From: Fusarium oxysporum f. sp. lycopersici 4287
Taxonomy: Eukaryota; Ascomycota; Sordariomycetes; Hypocreales; Nectriaceae
Assembly: GCF_000149955.1 (NCBI RefSeq)
Contig: NC_030987.1
Coordinates: forward strand, 2,881,236 to 2,945,235
Direction: 5' to 3'
Length of the DNA: 64,000 bases
Part shown: piece by piece, positions 11,551 to 22,681 of the stretch
Position numbering within the stretch: the stretch's first letter is position 1
Layout of the letters: the number at the start of each line of letters is the position of its first letter
Notes under the pieces: model-generated
Databases searched by the model: none
Told to the model about the DNA's origin: nothing
The model's input: the letters and a program-made list of their open reading frames with translations, nothing else
Program-made: the position numbers and the translations under genes

Positions 11551-14500
11551 CTGTTGGTGTTTTTGATCTTTTGGGAGCAAGCTTTCCGCCTTGCTTGGGG
11601 TTGTCTCAACGCGCCATGGAGGGGAAGTAGCGCGAAGTTCAGAGCTTGGTGTTTATCGAACGAACGTAGTGAGAGTAGAACCCAGTAAAGAGTGTGTGGG
11701 AGACTAGATATGATAATCCAACAACAGAGCCCGTTGCCGGAGTCGAATTTTGCAATCTTGGTAGGAAGAAGAGGGTGTAGGAGCGAGATGTTCCCTACCG
11801 TACGTAGCTGGGGTCCAACGACACCCTTCAAGGCTCGGGGCGCTGTCGCTACTGAACCTTGGGAGGCAGACGACGCTAAAGCAGGCGAGAATCACGTACC
11901 TATTCGCTTACTCCGCTGCTAATAGATACATGAGAGAGGGCCCCTGGACAGGCTAGATTTTAGCGTCGTCAGGATCGTGAGGGTGTAACGCCAGTGGACA
12001 AGGTTCTATTTGGAGGGATGTCTAGGGTCCACCGAACGGTTGACTTACATGCACTATGAGAGGATGAAAACCAAGGAAATTTAATGGCTTGTGGGACTTG
12101 AAGACCATGTGAGAGTTGGAGCTTTCGTAGTGGCCGAAAGACTTTCGCAAAGGAGAGGCTTCTTCTAGGGAAGATGTTGGATATTGGGAGTCTGAAGCAA
12201 AAGCGTGCCCACATCCGTTGCTCTTCGAGTGATGAGGTTGTATGAGGATCACTGTTGTTGTGCAATAGATATTCCAACGTATAAACAATGGAACGGCAGA
12301 CTAACGTGATTGGAGGTGGATCATCAAATTAGCCATGGCCCTGTTAGACTAACAATTCCTGCATCTGCAGGACAGTCAGTTCTGTTCTGACTCGCAGTTT
12401 GATGGACCAGAGTACAGGGTGGGTGAAGAATTGAAGATGTTAATTGAGATACTGGATGTGAAGACGGGCACCAGCTGATGAGAGGCTGGTTAACATTGAA
12501 TATGCTATGCTGTTTATTCACTGATTTCCTTCTATAACAACTTCGACCGTGAAGGCGAGTTCCATTCCTCGTCTTGTTGTCAATGTAGTCGCAATAAGCA
12601 ATATTCCTTGCTTGACTCCTTGTTTTTTTGTTGATCCACACTCATTCGCAAGTAAGCAGCCCTGAAGACCCGACCAGACGTCTCACTTGTGCCCTGGTCC
12701 ACTCCCTCTGCGACAGAAAATCAAGACCGATCCCATGATCAGCAACTAGACATTCGATTTTGAATCGCTCGGTCATGAACCGGTATGCACTGCGACAATG
12801 TTTGTATCTTATCTGCACTGGATTTGTGTGTCTGACAAGCACAAGGTCAAACCAACGACATTTCCCAGCTTGGACTTGCAAGTCGGCCTCAGCTTTTGAA
12901 GCATTGCCATCTCGATGAGATTACAGATCTAGTTAGATCGCTCCGGACCATGATAATCGCGAGCACAGACGATCCGGGGTGAAGAGTCGACCACCCAATT
13001 ACCCCCTCGCGATAGCTTCGTTTCGCTATCGCGATCCCACTACCCGAGCACCAAGCCAAAGTACCTCGACATGTGCCGCAGATCTCGTCTGAATGTCCCC
13101 ATGTTCATGCTTGCTGCCGGGTCAGCAACTTCTTTGCAACACGGAGGCTCTTCCGCTCCATTTGACCTGCAGAACCACCCCGGCTTCATGCTTGAGTGTT
13201 ATGTATGTATGCGTGAGCTCATCGTTCCAACAGGCAATCACTGCTTAACATGAGCTTCAAGGTGATCTTGATAGGTCAGCCCACGCGTTGTGAGCAGACG
13301 TAATGCAGACTGTAACATTGTAGGGTGGTATGGATGCGGCCACAAGTGAATGTAGTGTAGATTCCCCCACGTCCATTGCTTCACCGCCGCACCGGATGTG
13401 TGCGGGGATGATTTTCGTACGAGAAATTGGCTCCCTTATATCCTCACCTGATCGATCATATCTTCCTCATTCGGCTATGAGTGTTTCGATCACATTGGCA
13501 ATGCAGTCTGGAACATGGTCTTGTATGCAAGCCACACCGCTGCTGTAAACAATGAATGCATTCCACCAAACGACTGAGGTTGGTTTCCCGGAGATTTTGT
13601 ATTACTAGGATTTGACAACCAAGTCGTTACGACGAAATAAGCTTCTCAATAAAAATACCGGCAGGGAAGTAATTTTAAGCTGATATCTCCACAATGATAT
13701 CCGCTTGAATGTTTAAAGTGAACTTTCAGTTGAGCCGCAACGGCTTTCAATGACTCTGCTGAGAACGGAGGTTGTGTGTGTAATTGTCTTACCAGGTTTT
13801 GCTCTTTGCGGACAAACGGGATATTGGATATGGTGCTACAAGATGACAGAACACCCCACTTGAGACAAAACGAAATACGTAGGACCGTAAACAATAATTT
13901 ACTGTCTCCGGACCGTGGGTGACACAACAAGAGCTGAAAGACTCTCAGCCACCCATGAGGTTTCCATAGGACATTTCCCTCGAGCACTCGTATCTGTCCT
14001 GTTCTCAAGAATTCATGCACAGGATATAACTAGCAAAATGCTTGTTATGCTCTATACTTAATAAAAGCATAATAATTGCCTTATTAGGTGATTTAATGAA
14101 CGGTTATCCCTTCGTTACAACCGTTGACGCCCACCAAAGAAAATGGTAATGTTGATCGTTTCGTTTTATGACTCTTTCTCTACGGAATGATTCGATTATG
14201 AAACGTCTATCAGTTATAGCACCAATTTCGATCGATCATAGATAGGATAAAAGGGTTGCCTACAGCTCCTTTTGGAGCTTAGAGAGATCATGTCGACAGA
14301 AACGTCTATCACTACTATTATTCAGATATACCATATCCCTCCTTTTTGCAAACCGAAGAAATCTTATGAGCAACTAAACTGACGAAACATGACTTACAGA
14401 ACTACATTGGTGTGACATTAAAATCTGGGGTTAGATGGATTGCTCTGACTTGAGACATCGGCAAGGACCAACTGCAAATGCGGTCCAGGATAAAAGGAGC

Positions 14501-14801
14501 AATACTTGAGACATCACGCAATCGGTATTAAACAACTTGTTGTTGATGTTTTCGGGACCTGCCAAGTATTCACGCTTTCGTGACAATAGAACCCATAATG
14601 TTCGTTGGTTCATGTTGTTGAATATTGCTATATTATAAATGGTGTTTCCCCTTTTCTTAGGTCTGTTACGAGCATGCCCGTTGTCCATGTGCCCATCATA
14701 GATATTGAGGTCCATCATGTTCACCGTCTTGTCTCCCAGCTATGACAAATAACCTGCAGCCTCGGCCAGTCTACCTTCACAAATACGCACATTAGGAAAA
14801 A
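11551..14801. other. gene-poor intergenic region (3.25 kb)
   Basis: This lies between two divergently transcribed genes. Open frames of 60-125 codons exist on both strands (for example 13071-13253 and 13646-14020), but none shows a recognisable motif, clear coding bias or splice structure. The one strong structure is a perfect 10-bp hairpin at 13007-13034. The stretch from about 14030 to 14400 is noticeably AT-richer. Confidence 0.6.
13007..13034. repeat. perfect 10-bp inverted repeat (hairpin)
   Basis: Arms TCGCGATAGC (13007-13016) and GCTATCGCGA (13025-13034) flank an 8-nt loop (ttcgtttc). Each arm itself contains the palindrome TCGCGA. No T-run follows, so it does not look like an RNA polymerase III terminator or a bacterial-style terminator. 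Confidence 0.7.
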
Positions 14802-15404
14802 ATGAGCACTGCATCAACCTTCAAAGGACTAGTAAAGTCCACTTATTACAAGTCACCTGCAACAGCGGATCTTCAACCAGCTTACAAGCATGATATATCT
14901 GAACAAGGCCGCACTATTGAAGACGATCGCCCAGCTGAAGAAGAACCATTGGAGTGCTTGGTCTATTATCTCTTTTCACATTCCATCTTTCGGCCGGCTC
15001 GAAAGCCACTGATCCGCTACCTTCGGGACCAAGCCACCATCAAGCCTATTCGCCAGAGTCCGTCGCTTGAGATCATCACCGACCTACCTTCAATGTTCTT
15101 CAGCAGCCTTCCGTTGTTGATATCGATATGGGCATTGACCAGCTACTGTTGGATCCCTTTATGCGGACTGATGATATGGGAGCGTACGGGCTCTGATGTT
15201 GTGTATGAATGCCTGTCATGGATCTTAAAAGGGTTTGAGACTGTGGTGAATGTTATGGGGAGAACATATGAGGGCATCACTACGATAAAAACTTCTGCAG
15301 TTATATCAAACGGAGGTCGACGGGCTTTGCAGTGGGTAGACCAGCAGATGGATGACGATGAAGCGCTCGGGAGTCTTTTATATCCCCATTGTGGGACCTC
15401 CTAG
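14802..15404 (+). CDS. hypothetical small protein with one hydrophobic segment
   Basis: This is an uninterrupted 200-codon frame with a true ATG after an A-rich leader (aggaaaaaATG). I do not recognise the product. Residues ~97-126 are strongly hydrophobic (FFSSLPLLISIWALTSYCW then IPLCGLMIW), long enough for one membrane span or a hairpin. The N-terminal 50 residues are polar with an acidic patch (EDDRPAEEEPLE), and the C-terminus is soluble-like. Isolation in a gene-poor region and lack of introns fit either a lineage-restricted gene or a chance ORF. Support is codon openness, the start context and a coherent hydrophobic block only. Confidence 0.45.
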   Translation: MSTASTFKGLVKSTYYKSPATADLQPAYKHDISEQGRTIEDDRPAEEEPLECLVYYLFSHSIFRPARKPLIRYLRDQATIKPIRQSPSLEIITDLPSMFFSSLPLLISIWALTSYCWIPLCGLMIWERTGSDVVYECLSWILKGFETVVNVMGRTYEGITTIKTSAVISNGGRRALQWVDQQMDDDEALGSLLYPHCGTS

Positions 15405-17195
15405 CACAGCAATGGTCAGAATACGATAAAAGAAATGGCATATGATACCAGTTAGATGAAGAGTATATTGTCGACGTAATGATAGGATGAAGAATATGTG
15501 CCACCGAATAGCTTCGGACACTTATCACGAAGACAGCATATTGATCCCGAATAAGTAATTCACTTGACAAGATGCTAACATAACCACAGGAAAATATGCT
15601 GAAGATCGTTAGCATCTTGAGGTTGGGCCGTCTATGATGGTAAGAGGCGTTTGGCACAGCAATGTTTACAAAGCTTGGATCTTGACACAACATGATAAGT
15701 GGATGAAATTCGGTGTCAAGCTCCAGAATGGCCGCGACTATGCCTCGACCCATTCCTGGCAACAGAGCGGCCTGTCCCTAGCGAACGAGATCGGTTAAAG
15801 TTAAAAGAACCACGAACTTTGATCGTGACAGATGAGGAACGATGATCTAATCTACTAGGACCAATGGAGATTGTTTGGCTGCTGAATTGATCAGGGTCTC
15901 AAAGATAGATGCAAGGAACCCGGAAGCGTGCATGCGAATAAGCCACAGCCGACGCCTCTGATGACTGTTTTCTATTGTACGGACCTGCATGAACGACCAT
16001 TGACCACTGACGGGACCTTATTGTTTGGATGCGACCACAACGTTGACCATGAATGTCACGTCACGTTTGCGACTGGAGTCATATCTGCCCTTGACAAGCA
16101 TTTAAGGGGCGTTGTCCCCTTGACAACAAAATGGCCTCAACGTCAATGATTTGGCTGGTAAACACAGTTGACGCACAATAACTTGCTGTTCCAGATGGTT
16201 AGAGGCAGTTCAAAGACATGCAAATCGTCAAAGACATCCATTGTGTCGCAAGCGCGTAGTTACTCGTCTCCTTTGAGACTAAAGAATGGGCCAATTCATG
16301 CTTCGGTGGCGGTCACCTCGCCAGCCCCCGGTCTTTGGTCCTCCACTTGGCTTCCCCCGGACCGCCGTCACCTCCGCCGCCCAGTGAGGAGAGACCATGA
16401 GAGACGCTTCAATGCCGGCCTTGGAGCGGATCGTCAACAATGGTCAAGGGCTCTTGGACGCTGGAACGGTCCATGGCATTGGCGAATGGATAAAATGAGC
16501 GGGTCTAAAACAAGAACTGTCACTGGTTGGCGATTCCTTGTCAATGCACCCGCCTTCAGTTCAGGGCACCTCTCAACTCTCAGGGCAGCCTACGCTACTG
16601 CGCTACTGCGCTACTGCATGCTGTAGCTGCCAGGGTCCAGATTATGGGCGGGCTACCCCTGGCCGGCTTCAACTTCTTACCAGGAGAAGGTGAATATCCA
16701 AATCAGACAACCTGACCCAAACCAAATCCAACCTTGTTGAAACTCCACCGCCAGCCTCGCACGATTGTTGAGACGCTCTTTTTTGTGTTTACCGTAACTG
16801 CTTTTCCCGCTACTCCATCGCCACTCCTCCGTCCTTTGGCCCTCTAAATAATTAGCTTATCCTTAGAGTTTGGGTTGGATTCCAACTCAGAAATCGACAT
16901 CGCCCCAGGAGCTCCGTTTCAGCCTCTGGGACCACCCCTCGATGAGCCAACTTAACCGTACTTGAGGCGTCTTCTTCGACAGGCTGGTCCTTTCTTCGAC
17001 CTCTAAACCTGATTTTCAACCTGTTGTCATCATCCATTTTTCTCTCGATATACACAAACCATAACCAACACGCGACAAAGCGCCTTATCCTACCTGTTGT
17101 CACAGGGGATTCCTGCCTGCCCGCTGGTGCTAGATTGTGTCTTTCGTTCCAGTCTCAGACTCTTGCGCAGTTCTCCACCAAACTGACGGGCCGGT
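15405..17195. other. intergenic: 3' flank of the small gene and GYP5-like promoter/leader
   Basis: No gene is supported. A short direct repeat of cgctactg occurs at about 16593-16616. From ~16730 the plus strand becomes C/T-rich, as expected of the promoter and leader of the gene starting at 17196. Confidence 0.6.
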
Positions 17196-20100
17196 ATGGA
17201 CGCCCAAGTTAGAGAGAGCCTACATGAGCCTCTCCCTTTGGCCGCGCCTACCGAACGAGCATCCATGATGGCACGAGACCCAGCTCCCGAGACCCCCAAG
17301 ATGGCTCACGATTCTTTGGTAACGGTTCGCCTCTCCGAACCGGATCCTATAGTCCTTGATTCTCCCATTGCCACTTCGACAATTGATACAAACCAAACAA
17401 CTCCTACCAAGGATCCAGTCGATAACCGTCCTGATACTCCCATATCTCGCAAGTCTAGCCTGTTGGTAGATGACAAGGACGATAAGGACGAAAAGGACGA
17501 TAGCCTGGACGACGAATCGAAAACTCTGATTAAGGAAAACGTGGTCGATACAGAAGCTCTGCGTTCTTCTTCAGCGACAATGCCACCACCGATTTTAACA
17601 ACGCGGTCACTACAAGACGAATTGGCTGATGATGGCAATCTATCAGACGACCAAGACGAAGTGAACTGGGCACAACTTGAGCAAAAGGAAGATGAACAGA
17701 CCAAGGATGAAGAAACAGATAACGTGGGTTCAGGCACTCTCAACTGTCGGGACCTTGAAGCTAATTCGTGTAGTCAACTGCATTGCTGTTGGCCCGACTT
17801 GAACAGGAAAATGCAAAGCTGGCTACGAACCCAAAAAGCGTCAAAGTCCAAGGCGTCGACCGTGCTACTGCTGAACGTAGTGCAGTTAGCAGGCCTCGAC
17901 CGCCTTCAATGGCACAGCTTCGCCAGATGGTCCAGGGACCAACGCCCGCTGCTCTACGATATTCGATGCTACCGCCACCTCCCATGACAGATCTCGAATT
18001 TTACGCCGCTCTCGTTAAGGATTACAAACAAACAGCTGCCCGACTTCCGACTCTGCTTTCAAATAAGATTCGTAAAGGTATCCCGCCACCGTTGCGTGGG
18101 GTGGTTTGGCAGAGCATGTCTGGAGCTCGGGATGCTATATTGGAAGAACAGTTTGACCGCTTCTGCGGTGAGTCTAGCCCATACGAAGTCATAATTGGCA
18201 AAGACCTGGGCCGAAGCTTCCCAGGAGTAGACATGTTCCGCGATCCAGAGGGTGATGGACAACGTATGCTTGGCCGCGTCCTCAAGTGCTTCAGTCTCTA
18301 CGACACCAAGATTGGCTATTGTCAGGGGCTGGCCTTTCTGGTCGGCCCATTGCTGATGCACATGCCCGACAAACAGGCATTCTGTGTTTTGGTTCGGTAA
18401 GCCGCAGCCAATTTCCCTCCCTCACCTTGGCCACAGTGACATTGACTGACAAACAATCTCAGCCTCATGGAGCAATACGACTTGAGGGCGTGTTTCCTCC
18501 CTGATCTGTCGGGTCTCCACGTACGCATCTACCAATTCAAGGAGCTACTACGCCAAAGCCTCCCAGTTTTGTCGAATCACCTTGACGAGCTACAGGTTGA
18601 CCCTGCTTATGTTTCGCAATGGTTTCTCAGCTTTTTTGCCGTGACTTGTCCCTTGCCGATGCTGTTTCGCACTTACGATGTGATCTTGCAGAGNNNNNNN
18701 NNNNNNNNNNNNNNNNNNNNNNNNNNNNNNNNNNNNNNNNNNNNNNNNNNNNNNNNNNNNNNNNNNNNNNNNNNNNNNNNNNNNNNNNNNNNNNNNNNNN
18801 NNNNNNNNNNNNNNNNNNNNNNNNNNNNNNNNNNNNNNNNNNNNNNNNNNNNNNNNNNNNNNNNNNNNNNNNNNNNNNNNNNNNNNNNNNNNNNNNNNNN
18901 NNNNNNNNNNNNNNNNNNNNNNNNNNNNNNNNNNNNNNNNNNNNNNNNNNNNNNNNNNNNNNNNNNNNNNNNNNNNNNNNNNNNNNNNNNNNNNNNNNNN
19001 NNNNNNNNNNNNNNNNNNNNNNNNNNNNNNNNNNNNNNNNNNNNNNNNNNNNNNNNNNNNNNNNNNNNNNNNNNNNNNNNNNNNNNNNNNNNNNNNNNNN
19101 NNNNNNNNNNNNNNNNNNNNNNNNNNNNNNNNNNNNNNNNNNNNNNNNNNNNCAGGAAACACTGCACCTGCAAGACCGACGAGTATGCTGCGACGAAGCG
19201 CGTCCAAGCAAAGTCTTGCATCAACATTGAACTCAATGGAGGCCAGCTCAGCCAGCGTCACAAGTTCATCATCAACCGACGTAACCTCAATGTCGAGAGA
19301 TTCTTCCAATACTGAGGATGGCCGGGAATCTACACCAGTCGGCAGTAAGACAATAACAGCCCATAAAAACACAGACGAACGAAACTTGCATAGTCAGATC
19401 GAAGACCTCCTGACCGCTCTCAGTGAGCTACAGCGCAACCATGCTTTATTATCGAATCAGCTACAACGGGAACGCGAAGAGCGACAAGAAGACCGTAAGG
19501 CCGTCCAGTCACTTTTGAATGGATTGAGACAGAAGGCAGACTCTGCTACGTCAAGACCCAGCAGTCCACAGCCATCGGTCTTATCCGATAAAGAGGACAG
19601 CTCAGAGGCGGACAAAGAGGACAAGTCAGAGACAGAAGGTGATGAGTCTAAGACACCGAGTCTTGAGGAAAAGGTCCCAGCGAGCGACGACGAGGCTCAG
19701 AAAGGAGTGCCATCCACCACTGAGGACCTGGAAAATTTGCTCAATGTTGTCGAACAGCGGTTCCAAGTGGAGGATGACAAACGACGTTCGTCTATGCTGA
19801 TATCGAAGGCGCAGCTGCGGGATGAGCTGAACCATGCGAAGGATCAGCTTGCTGCTGCACTGTCGCAATCACAAGAGTACAGTCGCCAGATCTTGGATCT
19901 TAACCAGGAGATGGCCAGTGTGAAAGAGCAACTAAGGGAAAGTCATGCACATGTCAGGACGCTACATCAGGATAAGCAAAGACTCGAGAAGCAAATGCAT
20001 GGGTTAAAATCCCGGGTCTCATCAGCCAGCTCAGCCCATGAGGTGACCAAAGAACACGATGTGGATCGAGGTAGCAAGACTGGAGGTGGCCTTCGAGAGT

Positions 20101-20564
20101 TTAAGCTCAACCGCAGTAAGACTACACCGCACCCACCGCAACAGCAGCCTCAGGATTACGAGCCTATGGCGGCCACGACGAGCAAGTTCAACAAGCGGAT
20201 ATCATCCCTGCCTCAGAACCACGAAGCCAGCGTACCAATGGTGACCACGACCGGGCCTGCGCCATCTCAGAGTGAGCACGAGGCTTTGCTAGCTGAGCTA
20301 GTCCAAGCCAAAACCGCCGAAGCAGTGGCGAAACAAGAGGCTGAAGAGGCTCGGCAAAAGCTGGAGTCTATACGCAAATCTCACGGATTGAGCCGCTCCG
20401 TATCAGCGCACGCTCCTTCGGCATCGCAGTCTGGACCTGGTGGAGTGTTCAGCCTTCTTACCGGCCACGGGGCAGCTGCCACAAACGAAGTCGCGATGAA
20501 ACCGGCATCGACAAATGCTGGATCTCCAGGATCTGGAGGAAGTTTCTGGGGTTGGCGAAGGTAG
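17196..20564 (+). CDS. GYP5: TBC-domain RabGAP, GYP5-like (interrupted by assembly gap)
   Basis: Exons are 17196-17723, 17774-18396, 18463 to the N gap at 18694, and 19153 (or earlier) to 20564; introns are 50 and 66 nt and in phase. The N-terminal ~175 residues are acidic and low complexity. The TBC domain follows, with both catalytic fingers: IIGKDLGR (Arg 323) and GYCQG (Gln 360). After the gap the protein continues in a different frame register, through a Ser-rich linker, long coiled coils (for example LSELQRNHALLSNQLQRERE) and a Gly/Ser-rich end FWGWRR. Gyp5-type proteins stimulate GTP hydrolysis by Ypt1/Sec4-class Rab GTPases in ER-Golgi and exocytic traffic. The gap hides the end of the TBC domain and probably an intron or a mis-sized gap. 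The GYP5 assignment rests on TBC sequence plus C-terminal coiled coils; other GYP paralogues are less likely. Confidence 0.88.
18694..19152. other. assembly gap, 459 unresolved bases
   Basis: This is a run of N inside the TBC gene. The reading frame entering the gap (codon starts equal to 2 modulo 3) and the one leaving it (0 modulo 3) differ, so either an intron lies in the gap or the gap length is only an estimate. Confidence 0.99.
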
Positions 20565-22681
20565 AGAGTTAAGTTTGTGGCTTCGGTCTCAACGAACGTT
20601 GAACCGTGTTCACGGGTCAGTCACGCGACATGTTTGAAGTGAAAATTGTCGATTCTTTGTACATATTTTGGGAAGCATGAGATTCGTGCCGTCGAGCGCA
20701 TATGTTGGGATGTCAAGGCGAGAAGCTGGGAACTTTGAGTGTTGGGCATGGGCCACATGTGCCCTTTTAACGGTTGTTTTCCTTGTTTTCACATGTGCCA
20801 CGAAGGCACCATCATTGTCGTCATATCAGGGCGTTTGTCTACTTAGCACGGGAGTTGGAGTCTAAAGATGACTTCTGTCGGGGTTTCTCAGAATGCCGCA
20901 CGATCGCGGATTGATAGATACTATATAAGTCTATGTAATTGAAAAGACATTTTTATTCATGATATTCTTGTTGCAAAATTGCTCAATGATGCCTACGATA
21001 TCTACTGGAAGGTAATGGAGAAATCGGAATTAGAGCTGGGTACGTACTAGTAATTATGATGCAAGCCATCGATCGATGGGGATCATTCAGCCTCTGAACT
21101 TGGCACTTGAACATGTCATGATCAGTATCTTCTCGTTCAGGACTGAATATTGGCGCTCTTTATAAGGTCTCCATTGGAATGTTCAATACGATTTCATGAA
21201 ACCATTAATCTCCCCTGGTTCAGGAAGTTTGTGGCATCAACATTCACGGTCGGATAACTCAGCTATTCAATATTTAGTGTGGTGGTGATAAGAAGATGCA
21301 GGCTTGTGCCCTTTAAGTTAGAGCTTTTTGAGATAAAGAACCCCCCTTTTTAGTGCGACTTTCACATGCGTTAGAAATGACCAGATCATCACGTCAAAGC
21401 ATCATACAGGTTTATGCAGCATTGCGGGTGAATTCTGAGGTATCCCGTACTTTGGCTTGAAATGGTAAACTGTCGTCTGTTTACTTCTAGCTCCATATGT
21501 CGCAAAGAGAATTGACTTTTGTCAAATTTTTAGAGCTGCATGCTTGGAATGTCGTCGTTCAAGCTCCCTGATGACGGGATCAACCCTTGTTGACGGATCA
21601 GCTTGGACATTTGGAGAAGTGGTGACATTGGCGGTACCTGCAGCTGCTGACTGGTGGAGCGCATATTGGATGTACTCCATAGGTCTAGCACTGCGTCATG
21701 GGTAACAGAGCTCCACTGGCATCATGGTTTGGTAAAGTATCCAAGCTCCATCGTCCAGCTTTTGGACAAAGAGAGAGATCCAATGCTACGCAACAGGAGC
21801 TCTCTCGTTGACACCGGCGTTGTTAAGGGTCGGTCCACTAAAAGGGAGATTTGCAGTGATTCACAGTAGCAATTCAAATCTTGCTGTAATGGACGGATAA
21901 TGCGTGGGTACCACTACGAGCAGCTGGAGTTGTGTAGGTAGCCAGTCCAGTTTTTCTTTTGGTGGGCTGGTTGGCGACACTGTCGTCACTCGTTCGTTCC
22001 CCCGTGCCTTCTTTCCCACCTGAAGCAAGGACGAAACTTGGTCCCCTCCAGCACCTAAAAGAGAAGTGTCCCGTCCTCTACGAACACAAACGTCATTTCT
22101 GATTCCTTCTCCTCCATCATACAAACCTGACTTCCTCGCTCTCGACGAGACTCTTTCAACCATCATCACCTCACCTCACCTCACATCACTTCACTCGCAC
22201 TGAACTTTTAGCACTCTCAAGGTACGTTTCACATGCCTTATCCTGGACCTAGTCTGCTGCCTCTGACGGGGTCGCTCGTTTCGCTTGACTTGCCTGTTCC
22301 TCTCACACGACCACTCACCTCGCTCCCCCGACCGGACGCCCCTTAAGTCTGTTTTTAGTCACCTATCGGCTCAGACGAAAAAAAACGTTGCAGCTCTGTT
22401 GTAGGTCCAGAGACGGGGAGCGGAGCGAGCTAGAAGTCGCTACGTAGCAGTAGCTTGTCAGCGTCGTCCCCTTGTCCTTTTTTACCCTGCATTAAACAAA
22501 CAAACCAAGCTGTCCAAAATTTCTCTGGCCACTTTCGCTCACGCCGCTTTTCGCTTTCTAGAGAACATCTTCTTCAGATTCACCTCCTATTCTCGTTCCC
22601 ATACTTTCACCTACAACTCCACGACGGTTCTTTCAGCGAGCGCACCACTTCTCTACACATTCTTCACACTAAACCGTCGAA
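20565..22681. other. intergenic: GYP5-like 3' flank, RTN1 promoter and leader
   Basis: No gene is supported. A perfect 14-bp palindrome CCATCGATCGATGG lies at 21066-21079. From ~21990 the plus strand is C/T-rich with a (cctca)3 run at ~22168-22183. A GTACGT donor at ~22221 and a CTAG acceptor at ~22558-22561 suggest, but do not prove, an intron in the RTN1 5' UTR. Confidence 0.55.
21066..21079. repeat. 14-bp palindrome
   Basis: CCATCGATCGATGG is a perfect palindrome with no spacer, located about 500 bp after the GYP5-like stop codon. No role is assigned. Confidence 0.6.

Noticed and set aside
13646..14020. 124-codon minus-strand frame in the gene-poor region
   Set aside because: No motif, coding bias or splice context; frames of this length are expected by chance in 3 kb.
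16168..16626. 152-codon plus-strand frame in the intergenic region
   Set aside because: It lacks an ATG at the frame start (TTG), shows no motif, and its local repeats make the translation repetitive.
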